DNA of 64,000 nucleotides, from positions 434,001 to 498,000 of the forward strand of contig NZ_JAUOPC010000004.1 in NCBI RefSeq assembly GCF_030546805.1. The letters run 5' to 3'. Positions 17,862 through 28,100 of the stretch are shown piece after piece. This stretch comes from Cyclobacterium sp. 1_MG-2023 (lineage in GTDB: Bacteria > Bacteroidota > Bacteroidia > Cytophagales > Cyclobacteriaceae). Below the pieces are notes generated by a model, which saw only the letters and a list, made by a program, of their open reading frames with translations, had not been told where the DNA came from and did no database searches. Both the position numbers and the translations under genes were made by a program. Numbering within the stretch: the stretch's first letter is position 1; each line of letters starts with the position of its first letter.

Positions 17862-18187
17862 AATGAATAAAATATAGGTTTCTATAGTGGTTTAAGTGTA
17901 CGTTACCAAATATAGTAAAAAATCACATTTATGATACGGTAGATGGTGAATTGTTCCATCGATTTTATTTGTATTAATTTAGTAGCCAACTTTTGTAAGC
18001 TTTTTTTAATAATTCTATTGTATGAAATTCTTCTGAAAATTAGTTTTGGTAGGGAGTTACAAGTTTATTGTAGGTTTTTTCTACTAATTGTCTATAATTA
18101 TATCCAATTACTGCGAGGTATAAGGTATTTATGTAACTTTCCACTGTTAACAATCACGAATAGGGTTCGCCTTTTTATTAATGGATT
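17862..18187. other. Intergenic region, divergent promoters
   Basis: About 326 bases between the divergent ceramidase-like gene and the N-acetyltransferase gene. Two candidate promoter elements are noted separately or in the gene entries (17907-17914 minus; 18018-18048 plus). An 82-codon frame here has biased, low-complexity composition and is not called. Confidence 0.5.
18018..18048 (+). promoter_or_regulatory. Candidate Bacteroidetes promoter for the N-acetyltransferase gene
   Basis: TTG at 18018-18020, a 20-base spacer, and TAGTTTTG at 18041-18048 fit the TTG-N19-21-TAnnTTTG pattern. The implied leader is long (over 120 bases), so the call is tentative. Confidence 0.35.
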
Positions 18188-19054
18188 ATGATTTCTAAAC
18201 AACAGAATATTTCACTTTTCAATGATTTGCAATTAGATAAGGTTTCAATGAAAGCTTATTTTGATCGGATTGGGTACAGGGGTAAGGCGGAAATAAATTT
18301 GGAAACGGTAAAGGCACTTCATGCCCTTCATCCGGAAGCCATTCCTTTCGAAAATATAGATCCATTGGTCGGCGCCCCTGTTGAATTGTCTTTGAACCGG
18401 GTCTTTAAAAAACTGGTTGAGCAGGGTAGAGGAGGTTTTTGTTTTGAACAGAACATCCTTTTTGGTGCAGTTTTGAGGACCTTAGGTTTCAATATTGTAG
18501 GGCTTTCAGCAAGGGTCTTTTGGGAGATCGAGGAAGGAGAGATTAGACCAAGGGATCATATGTTATTGTTGTTGGATCTTAATGGTGTAAGTTATTTACT
18601 GGATGTGGGTTTTGGCTCTGCTTCATTTTCCGCCCCTTTGGTATTGAACCAAGATGGTATTCAGTATACCGAGAATAATCACTATAGAATAAGCTTGGTT
18701 GCCGAATTTTATTACCTGGAAATTTTAATCAAAGATTCTTGGAGATTGATGCATCGCTTTGGTTTAGAACACCAGATGTTGGCAGATTATGAGGTGGTCA
18801 GTTGGTATTTGTGTACCCATCCTCAATCTCTTTTTATAAAAGACCTTATGGTGGCCAAAAGTTTTTCTGAGGGAAGGTATGCGTTACATAACAATCAATT
18901 TACTGTGCACAAGAAGGAGGGTAAAAGCATTAAGCAAAAACTTCAATCAGTGGAAGAGATTATCGAAATTTTACAGGATAAATTCGCTATTAATCTTCCA
19001 GAGGGAAAAAAGTTGACATTAAAGCTCAAAGATTATATCGATTCCAAGACATAA
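18188..19054 (+). CDS. nat: Arylamine N-acetyltransferase
   Basis: Transfers an acetyl group from acetyl-CoA to arylamines or hydrazines, in the cytoplasm. The catalytic triad is visible: Cys85 in R-G-G-F-C-F-E, His124 in R-D-H-M and Asp139 in L-D-V-G-F-G. Length of 288 residues is close to the family norm of about 260-280. A second in-frame ATG at 18248 starts the protein at M-K-A-Y-F-D-R-I-G-Y, which is how most family members begin, so the true start may be there; the first 20 residues look unlike the family. The gene stands alone. Confidence 0.92.
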   Translation: MISKQQNISLFNDLQLDKVSMKAYFDRIGYRGKAEINLETVKALHALHPEAIPFENIDPLVGAPVELSLNRVFKKLVEQGRGGFCFEQNILFGAVLRTLGFNIVGLSARVFWEIEEGEIRPRDHMLLLLDLNGVSYLLDVGFGSASFSAPLVLNQDGIQYTENNHYRISLVAEFYYLEILIKDSWRLMHRFGLEHQMLADYEVVSWYLCTHPQSLFIKDLMVAKSFSEGRYALHNNQFTVHKKEGKSIKQKLQSVEEIIEILQDKFAINLPEGKKLTLKLKDYIDSKT

Positions 19055-19164
19055 AAAAAGTCCCTTTAAAAAGAGACTTAAAAAATTTATAGCTGTTAAT
19101 TAAATTCCACAGGATTAAAAAAGAATACTACAGGAATTTTTGTTGTCAAATAAAAAATAATGGC

Positions 19165-19410
19165 TTAGTTTAAATACATTTGATGGTATTCGTTTTCAAC
19201 TGGAATTGATTCGAAATGTAAAGTATTTTTATTGGTAAGGTTTTCAGGCATTTTGCCTACTTTCCAGTTTGCAGGTTTATGAAATCTTCCTTCGTTTTTA
19301 AATTGATCAAAAGTTTCAGGATCATCTTCAGCATCTCTAATGGCCTTAATGGTGAATAAAAGTCCTAAAGCCACTCCGAGTACTGTGTATATTAATAAGT
19401 AAGTATTCAT
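19165..19410 (-). CDS. Small membrane-anchored protein, unknown function
   Basis: An 81-residue protein with one N-terminal hydrophobic helix (about 4-23), then a hydrophilic tail rich in acidic residues and with the block G-R-F-H-K-P-A-N-W-K-V-G-K-M-P. ATG start, no paralogue in the window. The regular composition and the large gaps on both sides support a real gene. No family was recognised. Confidence 0.55.
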   Translation of the reverse strand: MNTYLLIYTVLGVALGLLFTIKAIRDAEDDPETFDQFKNEGRFHKPANWKVGKMPENLTNKNTLHFESIPVENEYHQMYLN

Positions 19411-20441
19411 GTGTTCCTTGGTTATGTCTAAGCTTTCAAACTTCCGAATAGATTCTTTCTAATAAATTCTTTCCTTTCTTCATTCAGAATGATTGATTAA
19501 CAATTCAAATTTAAGGAAATTTTATTACAAAATTCAATTAAAAACACTTGTTTTTTTGCTTAAAATTTTGTAAATATAAAATAGTATTTTGTTGTAATAT
19601 TTTTGTATTTCATACTAAAGATTTAAAGTAAGTGACTTTTGTTTTTCTTTCCGAAATCGAATTTTTAAGAAAACTGCTTCTATTTTTTGTTCTTAATGCT
19701 AATAGTTTTACCTAGGTTTTCAAGGAGAAAGCTTTATTAAGATAAGTGTGAAAACGGTGAGAATGAAGGTGTAATAGGTAGGGAAATCGGTTTTACTAGG
19801 AGATAGGGAGTGGTCTACTTTAGCTCTTTTTTGTAAGGCTATTGAAGGATGATTTGTTTCCCGATTGGATAGGGTTGTTCTTTTATTGTCAGAAAGTAAA
19901 ATGGCATCAAAAGCTAGATGACTATATTATGGCCTTAAGATATAAGAACCGGGTTCTGCTTGAAAGACCAAATATTATTTTTGAGAGCTCCATGGCCCTA
20001 TTGATTTATTCGATTAATAAAAATACCCTAGAATAGGTCCTTATGAAATAGGGGGCAGAAGTGGGGGACTTCAATAGGGCATGTGGAGTGGTTTCCAGAT
20101 GGCCGAGTCAATAAGTTTTTTAACGATCAATGAATTTAATTAAAATGCCATCGTTTCAAATTGAGTTGTTCAATTCGACATAGGTATCTATTTGTGGATA
20201 TGGATTCATTTTTTGGCAAGTGGCTATTTTAGATTTTTTTTTGTTAATTGGGCTAGGAAAATTTGCAGGGCAGTATTTGGTCGTATAAGCAAATAGGTTT
20301 AAAATCCTTTTTACCTTTTTTCAATTTTTTAATAAGGCTTTTTTATGGGCTTATTCATAATTATTGGGAAAAGGTAATTCTTTGGGGTTAATTGTCAGCG
20401 AAATTATAGTGAATTCAAAATAATTATTTAATCGATCAATT
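19411..20441. other. 1-kb gene-free gap
   Basis: AT-rich DNA with no frame that looks like a gene; the only longer frame (64 codons at 19842) has no start context or family look. No tRNA-like fold, tandem repeat or strong hairpin was found by eye. It may hold the leader and control region of the oxidoreductase gene at 20442, or a degraded gene. Confidence 0.4.
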
Positions 20442-21773
20442 ATGACTGAAAAGAAAAAATCCTCATTGTCCAGGCGGAAGTTTATGGGCACAGGTCTGCT
20501 TAGTGCAGCAGGAATTGGGGTTTTGCCACAAATAAGTCTTGGCAAAGAAAGTTTCAATAAAAATGAAGCCAATGAAGTTTTACGTTTAGGATTCATTGGT
20601 CTAGGTAGACAGAGCAATGGTTTACTTGGAAGCTTTATTAAGTTGCCCAATATTGAAGTAGTTGCCGGCTGTGATGTGTATGGTGACAAGCAAGAACGAT
20701 TTTTAAATCGTACAAATGAGTATTACAAAAGCAAGGGCAAAACTGTTGAAGTAGAAGTTTATGAAAATTACCATGACCTCCTTGCAAGAAAAGATATTGA
20801 TGCAGTAGTGATAGCAAGTCCGGACCATTGGCATGCGCTAATGGCAATTGATGCGTGTAAGGCCGGCAAAGATATATATTTGGAGAAGCCGCTGACATTT
20901 ACCATCAAGGAAGGTCAGGAATTGGTTAAAGCTGTGCGCTCCAATAGCATTGTATTGGCCACCGGAAGTATGCAGAGGTCTTATGACAATTTTCAGCATG
21001 CGGTTAAAATGGTGCAAAAAGGAAGAATAGGGAAAATCAAGAGAGTGTATGCATGTGTAGGTGGACCTCCAAAACCTTATGATTTGCCCAAAGAGGAGAT
21101 TCCTGAAAGCCTTAATTGGGACATGTGGTTAGGCCCACTGGCAGCTGATATACATTTTAACAATGATTTAAACCCACCCATTTCTATTAATCCACCGGAA
21201 AATGAAAAAGTTTGGGGGGCTTGGCGTTGGTATAAAGAAACCGGAGGTGGATTGACTACCGACTGGGGTGCTCATATGTTTGATATTGCGCAATGGGCCA
21301 TAGGTATGGATAGAAATGGTCCTATAGAAATTATTCCTGCAGGATATCAAGACACTGAATATTTGACATTTATCTATCCCAATGGTGTCACCGTAACAGA
21401 AGAACCTTTTGATAAGAAAGAAACCAGAGGATGTAAGTTCGTTGGTGAAAATGGTTGGATAGAAGTATCTAGGTCTCATTACGAAGCCTCAGATGATAGC
21501 TTATACCCATTGATAGCTGAAGGAGAAGATTTAAGAGGCGGTGGAGGCACAGCGCACCATATTGATTTTATAGAGTCTGTACGAAGAAGAAAAGACCCTA
21601 TAGCGCCGGTAGAAATTGGTCACAGTACTTGTACTACTTGCAACCTGGGCAATATAGCATATGATTTGGGACGTCCATTAAAGTGGGATCCGGTCAATGA
21701 GAAATTTGCTTCACCTGATCCTGAAGCGGAGAAACAACTTCATAGAACTTATAGGCCGGGTTACAGGCTTTAA
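20442..21773 (+). CDS. Tat-exported Gfo/Idh/MocA family oxidoreductase
   Basis: NAD(P)-dependent dehydrogenase of sugars or related polyols, probably exported folded with its cofactor. A Tat signal (S-R-R-K-F-M-G at 10-16, followed by a hydrophobic stretch to about 34) leads into the Rossmann motif G-F-I-G-L-G-R-Q-S-N-G at 50-60. The E-K-P motif is at 148-150, and T-T-D-W-G-A-H-M-F-D holds the usual catalytic-region His. Length of 443 residues is normal for the secreted Bacteroidota group often annotated with GH109-like or inositol 2-dehydrogenase names. It stands alone, with a 1-kb gap before it and a terminator after it. Substrate unknown; oxidation at C3 of a glycoside, which would feed DUF1080 hydrolases, is one possibility. 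Confidence 0.9.
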   Translation: MTEKKKSSLSRRKFMGTGLLSAAGIGVLPQISLGKESFNKNEANEVLRLGFIGLGRQSNGLLGSFIKLPNIEVVAGCDVYGDKQERFLNRTNEYYKSKGKTVEVEVYENYHDLLARKDIDAVVIASPDHWHALMAIDACKAGKDIYLEKPLTFTIKEGQELVKAVRSNSIVLATGSMQRSYDNFQHAVKMVQKGRIGKIKRVYACVGGPPKPYDLPKEEIPESLNWDMWLGPLAADIHFNNDLNPPISINPPENEKVWGAWRWYKETGGGLTTDWGAHMFDIAQWAIGMDRNGPIEIIPAGYQDTEYLTFIYPNGVTVTEEPFDKKETRGCKFVGENGWIEVSRSHYEASDDSLYPLIAEGEDLRGGGGTAHHIDFIESVRRRKDPIAPVEIGHSTCTTCNLGNIAYDLGRPLKWDPVNEKFASPDPEAEKQLHRTYRPGYRL

Positions 21774-21780
21774 GGAATCA

Positions 21781-21814
21781 AAAAAGCGAAACTTGAATAG
21801 TTTCGCTTTTTTTT
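21781..21814 (+). terminator. Rho-independent terminator, probably bidirectional
   Basis: AAAAAGCGAAACT and AGTTTCGCTTTTT form a stem around a short GAAT-type loop, followed by T residues up to 21814. Upstream A residues give the minus strand a U-tract as well, so it may also serve the flavohemoprotein gene. Confidence 0.85.
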
Positions 21815-21876
21815 GATTTGGTAGCGAGCACAGGCCTTGCTCGGGTTAATTTTCGAGAGGCAGACGGTGTAAGGGT

Positions 21877-23081
21877 TTAATTTAAATTAAGAGACTGAGG
21901 GCCAAATTCCTCATAAGAAATGTCCGATACAGCCACACCTTTGTCTATCAATATTTTATACTGTTGGGCAATAAAACCTGTAGGACCACAGATGTAATAT
22001 TGTGATTTTTTTGGTATTGGATCAATTTTGTTGAGATCCAAGGGGCCTTGGATTACCCCGTCTTTTTTATCCTTTTCTGTTAATGCATCATAGAAAATAT
22101 GTTGTCGCATATTTGGATGGGTTTCGGCCATTTTATGAATATCCTGTTTAAAGGCATGAACAGTTTGATTTCTACAGGCATGTAGCCAATTAACCTGAGG
22201 AGATTGATCCGGGTGAAGTGTTTGTAACATGCTAATAAGTGGCGTGAGCCCTACGCCTCCACTGATAAAAGTGATGGGTGTACCTTTCTTAGGGTCCAGG
22301 ATAAAATCACCAACAGGTGCAGTCAGATTTACCGGATCGCCAACCTGTATTTGGTCATGTAAAAATTGCTGATCATGCCATTGACATTCAGATGAACATT
22401 TATTTCTTTCTTTACAGAAATGCGGTAATAATGCTCATTGGGAGCACTAGAAACACTGTATTGCCTGGCCTGATTTAGACCCAATTTCGGCAGAAATACT
22501 TTGAGACTAATAAATTGGCCGGGAACATGCTTTACAACTTTGCCCCCATCGCTTGGGTAAAGGTAAAATGAGGTGATTTCATCAGATTCCTTTACTTTTT
22601 CTTTTACTTCGAATGGTCTCCAGCCTGTCCAGCCGCCTATTTTATCTGTTTGGGACTTATAACAGTCAGCCTCAATCCCAATCATCAATTCAGCTAATTG
22701 ATTATAAGCGATTTCCCAAGCTTCCAGAATCTCCTTGCTTGCAGCCTCGCCAAGTACCTCTTTAATGGAAGCAATAAGGTGATTGCCAACAATAGGGTAA
22801 TGTTCAGGACGAATATCTAAACTGACATGTTTGTGGCCTATTCTTTTTAGCTCAGGTAACAATACGCCCGGGTTGGCAATATGTTCTGCATAGGCCAATA
22901 CCGCCATGGCCAATGCATTTTGTTGTTTTCCTGATTTTTGGTTCCCCATATTGAAGGTATTCTTCAGGTCAGGATGATGTAAAAACATCCTTTTGTAAAA
23001 ATGGGTGGTGAGGGTCAGTCCATGGGCCCTAAGAATAGGGACGGTAGTAGAAATAAGTTCTCGTTGGTTCTCGTTCATCAT
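21877..23081 (-). pseudogene. hmp: Flavohemoprotein (nitric oxide dioxygenase), frameshifted
   Basis: Flavohemoproteins turn nitric oxide into nitrate with NAD(P)H and oxygen. All three domains are present, but in two frames. 23081 to about 22363 encodes the globin (distal Tyr in T-H-F-Y-K-R, proximal His in I-G-H-K-H-V) and the FAD part (R-Q-Y-S-V-S-S); the rest, to 21877, encodes the NAD part (G-G-V-G-L-T-P, C-G-P-T-G-F). Reading on after adding one base to the A5 run at 22361-22365 gives S-N-F-L-H-D-Q-I-Q-V-G-D-P, exactly the family's sequence, and a total of 401 residues, the family's usual length. So one base is missing, either in the genome or in the read. The start is ATG 23081 or 23078; a TTG further up at 23144 lies inside the likely promoter. 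Without the base, the product ends 12 residues after the shift and lacks the reductase part. Confidence 0.88.
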
Positions 23082-23141
23082 GAAAATATTTTGTTGATAC
23101 CTCCTGCAATTTGCTGAGGAATAGCATTTACTATGGTTTCC

Positions 23142-23149
23142 CAAAGGTA
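23142..23149 (-). promoter_or_regulatory. Candidate -7 element of the flavohemoprotein promoter
   Basis: TACCTTTG on the minus strand matches TAnnTTTG and lies about 60 bases upstream of the ATG. No TTG box is found at the -33 position; the palindrome at 23162-23179 sits there instead. Confidence 0.4.
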
Positions 23150-23161
23150 TAAAAAAGAATA

Positions 23162-23179
23162 AAAGATAAAAATATCTTT
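23162..23179. promoter_or_regulatory. Palindrome AAAGATA-N4-TATCTTT, candidate operator of the flavohemoprotein gene
   Basis: Perfect 7-bp arms around AAAA, placed 12-30 bases upstream of the candidate -7 element. AAGAT/ATCTT half sites recall those of nitric-oxide-sensing NsrR (Rrf2 family), though the spacing differs from the E. coli consensus. A bound protein would block the promoter. Confidence 0.45.
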
Positions 23180-23536
23180 ATATATTTAATATAATGAAAT
23201 CCAACCCAAATTATCGTGAATTTCTTTGACTTTAGGCCAAATTAAACATTGGTTTTAAGCGCTTTATAAATAGGTTAAAAAAATGATTTTAGGTGGATTA
23301 TATAATTTTTTAGTATGGTGAAAAAATGCTGAAGTAATGGTTTTGTCCTTCAGTACGAATGCCATTGAGAATAGAAGATGTTTTTAGGTTATTGAAACCT
23401 ATCGTATTAAATAAAAAATAAGTATGGCTTTCTACTTGGCTAATTACCTATTGGATTTAGGTATTTTGCTTTACACTCCATTAAAATATTTCTATTCAAA
23501 TTATTTATATCCTTACTTTTCTTCTACTTAAAAGCA
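23180..23536. other. Intergenic region, AT-rich
   Basis: About 360 bases between the flavohemoprotein control region and the end of the SGNH hydrolase gene. No gene, terminator with a U-tract or repeat was recognised. Confidence 0.4.
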
Positions 23537-24676
23537 TCACCTATGAGTCAGTAGCTTTTCAATTATTGGCAAAAGAAACTGATACATTCTATAATTCCCC
23601 AGATCATTAAAATGCGTTCCATCAACCGTGGCTTCATTGTCTTGACCGATTAAGTCATTATTGGATACATAGAAGAGATTTTTATTTTTATTATTGAGGT
23701 AGACTTTTTTTAAGGCATCGTTTTGTGCTTGTATATAAGACAAAGTGCCGAATGTAGAAGGATTGTTTTCTTTAAAATACGCATAATCCCTGACGATACT
23801 TTCCACCAATATTATGGGTACTGAGTCATTGACGGATTGAATATATGCCAATGTTTCAGGAAGATTTGTTAATATGGTATCAGGGGCTGAATTTGGGGTG
23901 CAATCTAGGATGATAACAGAGGGATTGCTGGGCATGATAAATTGCGCTACTTCTTTTTCAAATCTTCCATTTCCACTAAAGCCAAGGTTGATCACTTCTT
24001 TATTGGTTTTTCTTTCCAGTAAGGCGGCATAAGTCAGTCCCGGTCTGGAAGCAGATGCACCTTGGGTGATACTGGTTCCATAAAAAATAACAGGTCTTTC
24101 TTGGTCAATAATGGCTTGCCTAGGCATGCTGATAGTGGCATTTTCCTCAATACCGATTTCAAGTTTCTCTACACCTTCGTAGAGTGGCAGATTTAATAAA
24201 TATTCTCGGTTTTCTTTTGTCATGTCCGCAATGACTGTAGCCTCATTAACTACTTCTTTGCCGGGAATGGCTACCCCCACAAATTGCCATCGATCTTTTG
24301 TATAAGCGTAAAGGTCCAGTCCATTGCTTGCAATCGGGGTCATGTTTCCTTTTACGCGGTTCTTTTTTAAGGTCCATCGGATTTTAATGATTGAAGAGTT
24401 GCTAGAAAACCTAATAGCCAATCCTGCAGAGTTTTTTGATAGTGACCATACGGCTGGTCTTACTTCTTTTTCAGCTTGAACAGGTAGTCTAGAATAGGTG
24501 GGGGTTTTAAGTACTTTACCTATGATTTTAAAATCGGTAGCATTGTGATAACTGATTATAATTTTGGGTGGGTTTTCATTAATGGAAGCTATGGCTGAAG
24601 GTTTCCAAATTAAAATTAAGCTGACTATAACGAAAAGTTTAAAATATTTAAATAATGAGTTTTTCTGCTTTTTCAT
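23537..24676 (-). CDS. Secreted SGNH/GDSL hydrolase (carbohydrate esterase-like)
   Basis: Probably removes acetyl or other acyl groups from a glycan outside the cytoplasm. A signal peptide (about 1-30) is followed by a beta-rich N-terminal domain (about 35-185) of the kind found in front of SGNH domains in Bacteroidota. The hydrolase domain shows block I, G-T-S-I-T-Q-G, with Ser202; the block with Gly and Asn, G-F-S-G-N at 232-236; and the final D-G-T-H with Asp352 and His355. Length of 379 residues matches this two-domain group. It is divergent from the SusC gene with a 466-base control region between them, which suggests that it may be co-regulated with the polysaccharide locus. Confidence 0.9.
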   Translation of the reverse strand: MKKQKNSLFKYFKLFVIVSLILIWKPSAIASINENPPKIIISYHNATDFKIIGKVLKTPTYSRLPVQAEKEVRPAVWSLSKNSAGLAIRFSSNSSIIKIRWTLKKNRVKGNMTPIASNGLDLYAYTKDRWQFVGVAIPGKEVVNEATVIADMTKENREYLLNLPLYEGVEKLEIGIEENATISMPRQAIIDQERPVIFYGTSITQGASASRPGLTYAALLERKTNKEVINLGFSGNGRFEKEVAQFIMPSNPSVIILDCTPNSAPDTILTNLPETLAYIQSVNDSVPIILVESIVRDYAYFKENNPSTFGTLSYIQAQNDALKKVYLNNKNKNLFYVSNNDLIGQDNEATVDGTHFNDLGNYRMYQFLLPIIEKLLTHR

Positions 24677-25142
24677 CTACCAAAGGAATTTTTTTGAAAT
24701 ATAACAGAAAGGGAATTATTAAACAGGATTGATTACTACAATTTAATTAGGTTTATCAATTGTGTTAAAAAAAGTTAACAATACTTAAAATTTATGTTAA
24801 CGGTAACAATTGTCTCAAATGAAGAAAAACCGTCTCTTATTTTCAAATATTCCAACCTTGGATGGTTGTTCAATATTTTAATTGGTTATGAGGTTATAGC
24901 AAGTTTTTTATGTATATATAAAATATTTATTCCAAATTAAACATTTCAAAATCTTCTTATAGTATTGGAATTAAAAATTAAAATTATTAACTAGTGCTCG
25001 TCCTGTTAAATAAAAATATAAACAAAACTAAATTACTTATATGAGAAAATGTATTTAAAAGATTGACCGAAAAACGAACAATTAAAGGATAGGAGAGCCT
25101 ATTCTTTAGTGAAACAACTCTAAACACTACAAAATCAAAAAC
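24677..25142. other. Control region between the SGNH hydrolase and SusC genes
   Basis: 466 AT-rich bases with no gene. Two related inverted repeats at 24763-24808 are described separately. A small hairpin, ATAGG-AGAG-CCTAT, lies at 25089-25102, about 40 bases before the SusC start, within the expected leader. Confidence 0.45.
24763..24808. promoter_or_regulatory. Two TGTTA/TAACA inverted repeats, candidate operators of the SusC/SusD locus
   Basis: Site 1 is TGTTAA-N6-TTAACA (24763-24780, perfect arms). Site 2 is TGTTAACGGTAACA (24795-24808; six of seven pairs match, with a central CG as in LacI-type operators). Their centres are 30 bases apart, close to three helical turns, so one protein could bind both on the same face. 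Confidence 0.35.
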
Positions 25143-28100
25143 ATGAAAAATGAAAAAAATCTACTAAAAACTGGCTTTGCAATAAAAGGAATATCAACTT
25201 TTATTCAGGTTATTGCCTTAGTATTTATATTGATTTCTGTACCAATTTACTCCAGTGCTTTTGGTGCAATAATCAATTCAAAAACTGAAGATTTGAGGGA
25301 ATACTTAGTTGTTACTGGAAAGGTGGTTGACACCAATGGTGAACCTCTGCCTGGGGTTACCATTACGGTGAAAAGCTCTAATATTGGAACCGTTTCAGAC
25401 ATAGAAGGGAACTATTCGATAGACGTTGCAGCCAATGCCACGCTGGTATTTTCATATATAGGTTTTGAAACCCAAGAAGTAAATGTTGGGAATCAAAGTA
25501 CCATAAATATTACCCTAAATGAAGATATAGGGGAAATGGATGAATTCGTATTTACCTCTTTGGGTGTACCAAAAGAACCCAGAGCGCTAGGTTATGCAAC
25601 TACTACCATTAAATCTCAAGAATTGGTGAAGGTGGGTACTCCGAATATTGCTACCTCTTTATATGGAAAAGCACCCGGTGTTAGAATTCAATCCGGTGCT
25701 GGTGGAGCTACTTCGGCTGTTAATATTACCATACGTGGTATCAATTCCATCACAGGAAGAAATCAGCCTTTGATTATTTTGGATGGTGTGCCTATCCGAA
25801 ATGAAGAGGTGACGAACAATAATTATTGGGGCGACCAGAGATTGCGTGGAAACGGACTTCTTGATATCAACCCGGAGGATATTGCAGAATTGACAGTGCT
25901 CAAGGGAGCTTCCGCTGCGGCGCTGTATGGTTCTGAAGCGGTTAATGGAGTGATCATGATTACAACAAAAAAAGGATCAACCAAAGGATTTAGAGTGGAT
26001 TTTAATGCCAATATTTCAATGGATAAGATTGCTTATTTGCCAAGGTATCAAAACGTTAGAGGGCCAGGTGCTCCCAATCATGTTTTTGATGTGGGGCAGA
26101 ATGAGGACGGTTTTTTCACTTATGAAGATGGCACCCTTGGCTTACCAAATACTAGCTTAAACTTTGGACCTAAATTTGATGGTCGCATGGTATACGGTTG
26201 GGATGGGGTAGAGAGACCTTATGTGGCACAGGAAGATAGTTATGCTGCTTTATTTAATGATCCGGTTAATTCACAAGTAAACGTTGCCATATCCAATTCA
26301 ACCGATGTCGCAGATTTTAGATTATCATTGACACGTCAGGACAATGAAGCGTTAAGTTTAAACTCTAAAAACAGCAAAAATGTCGCTCACCTGAACTCTA
26401 CATTTAGAATTTCTAAAAAAGTGCGTACAGACTTGATGATAAATTACATCAACCAGTACACTGCAAACAGACCCTATTCTGTTGACCGTCTGATTAATAA
26501 TTTTGGGGGTATGATGTCCCGTTTTGATAATGGAGCCTGGTATCTGGATAAGTACAAGACCAGTAGGGGTTACCGTTATGTAACAGGGAATGGTCAGAGT
26601 TTAACTCCTGATGAAAACATAACCAGAAACGGATTTATGGGTGCCATAGGGGACTATGTTTGGAGGGTGAACGAACACCAGGCTTCAGAACTAAGTAATC
26701 GTGTAATTGGTAGCATTACCAACCATTACGATATCACGGATGAACTATTTTTGAGGGCAAGGTTATCCACAGATTTCACTTACCGAAAAAATGAAAATGA
26801 GACTTCTTCGACACGACCATTGGCATTTGGACCTTCCGGTGGCTTTAGTATGTCGAATGAAATCTTTAGCATTTTGTATGGAGACTTGTTACTAACTTAT
26901 AGAAAGAAACTAACTGATGAGGTGACATTAAGTGCCATGGCAGGATATACAGCCAATAAAGAATCCTATTCTTCAATTTCCAGAGGAACAAATGGTGGCC
27001 TAAGTACAGAGAACCTATTTGATATTGTGGCTTCTGTCAACCTTCCAAATAATGGTTCTAGCAGAACTTCACAAGTGATAGATGCTGCACTTGGAACTGT
27101 TAATTTGGATTATAAAGGGTTTTGGTTTTTAGAAGGGACGATCCGACGAGACCGTACGTCTACCATGAACCCGGATAACAATGCCTTTGTTTATCCTTCC
27201 GCTAATACCAGTTTTATTCTTTCTGATGCCATTGAATTGCCGGGATTTATTAATCTTGCCAAGATTAGAGGTTCCTGGGGTATTGTAGGTAATTATCCGG
27301 ATGTTTATAGGGCTAATATTGCCTATAACCAAAATACTTTGGGGGTTCAACAGACGGGCGGATCTCCCGTGTTATATACAAACATTTCTAGTAGTTTTGG
27401 TAATGACTTGATCAGGCCTGAGCAAAAGCACGAATTTGAATTTGGCTTCGAAAGTAGATTTCTTCAAGGAAGGTTAAACCTTAACTTCTCTTACTATAAC
27501 GCACAGATTAGGGATCAAATTCTGCCTTTAACCCTTCCATCTACTTCAGGTGCAAGTTCTGTTCTAGCCAATATTGGTACACTTAGAAATAAAGGTATAG
27601 AAATCGGTATTGATGGAACAGCTTACAAAAGCACTAATCTCGAGTGGACAGCAGGAATTAATTTTTCACGAAATAAAAACGTCGTTGAGAAATTGGCCAA
27701 TAATGCTACAGAGCTTTTGCATGCAGATTATGATGGCAATGCAGCCCAGTTAAGGTCTGTGGTGGGACGTCCCATGGGAGATTTCTATGCAAGACCTATT
27801 GAAACCAATAGTAATGGTGAAAAAATAGTCCAACCAAATGGATTGTATAAAATTGACCCTAACAATTGGATCCGTGCGGGCAATGCCATGCCAAAAGCTG
27901 TCGGTGGGGTGTTTAATACCTTAAGATACAAAAACTTCACCTTTGATGTAATGGCTGATTTCCAAATAGGCGGACATGTAATGCCAACCGGTGTAAACTG
28001 GATGATCAGTAGAGGGCTTACTGAGGAAAGTTTGAAATATATGGATACTGAAAGTGGAGGTTTGTCTTATTATGTGAATGCCGATGGGCAAGGTGTGCAG

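Noticed and set aside
17943-18191. 82-codon open frame upstream of the N-acetyltransferase gene
   Set aside because: Biased Leu/Ile/Phe composition from AT-rich DNA, covers the likely promoter, and overlaps the next gene's start; no family look.
19058-19079. AAGTCcCTTT/AAAGaGACTT hairpin after the N-acetyltransferase gene
   Set aside because: One mismatch, weak A/T stem, and no T tract on the plus strand; not a convincing terminator.
19842-20036. 64-codon open frame in the 1-kb gap
   Set aside because: No family resemblance, no start context, and no neighbour to support it.
23082-23144. TTG start at 23144 for the flavohemoprotein
   Set aside because: It overlaps the candidate promoter element, and the extra 21 residues are unlike the globin domain's start.
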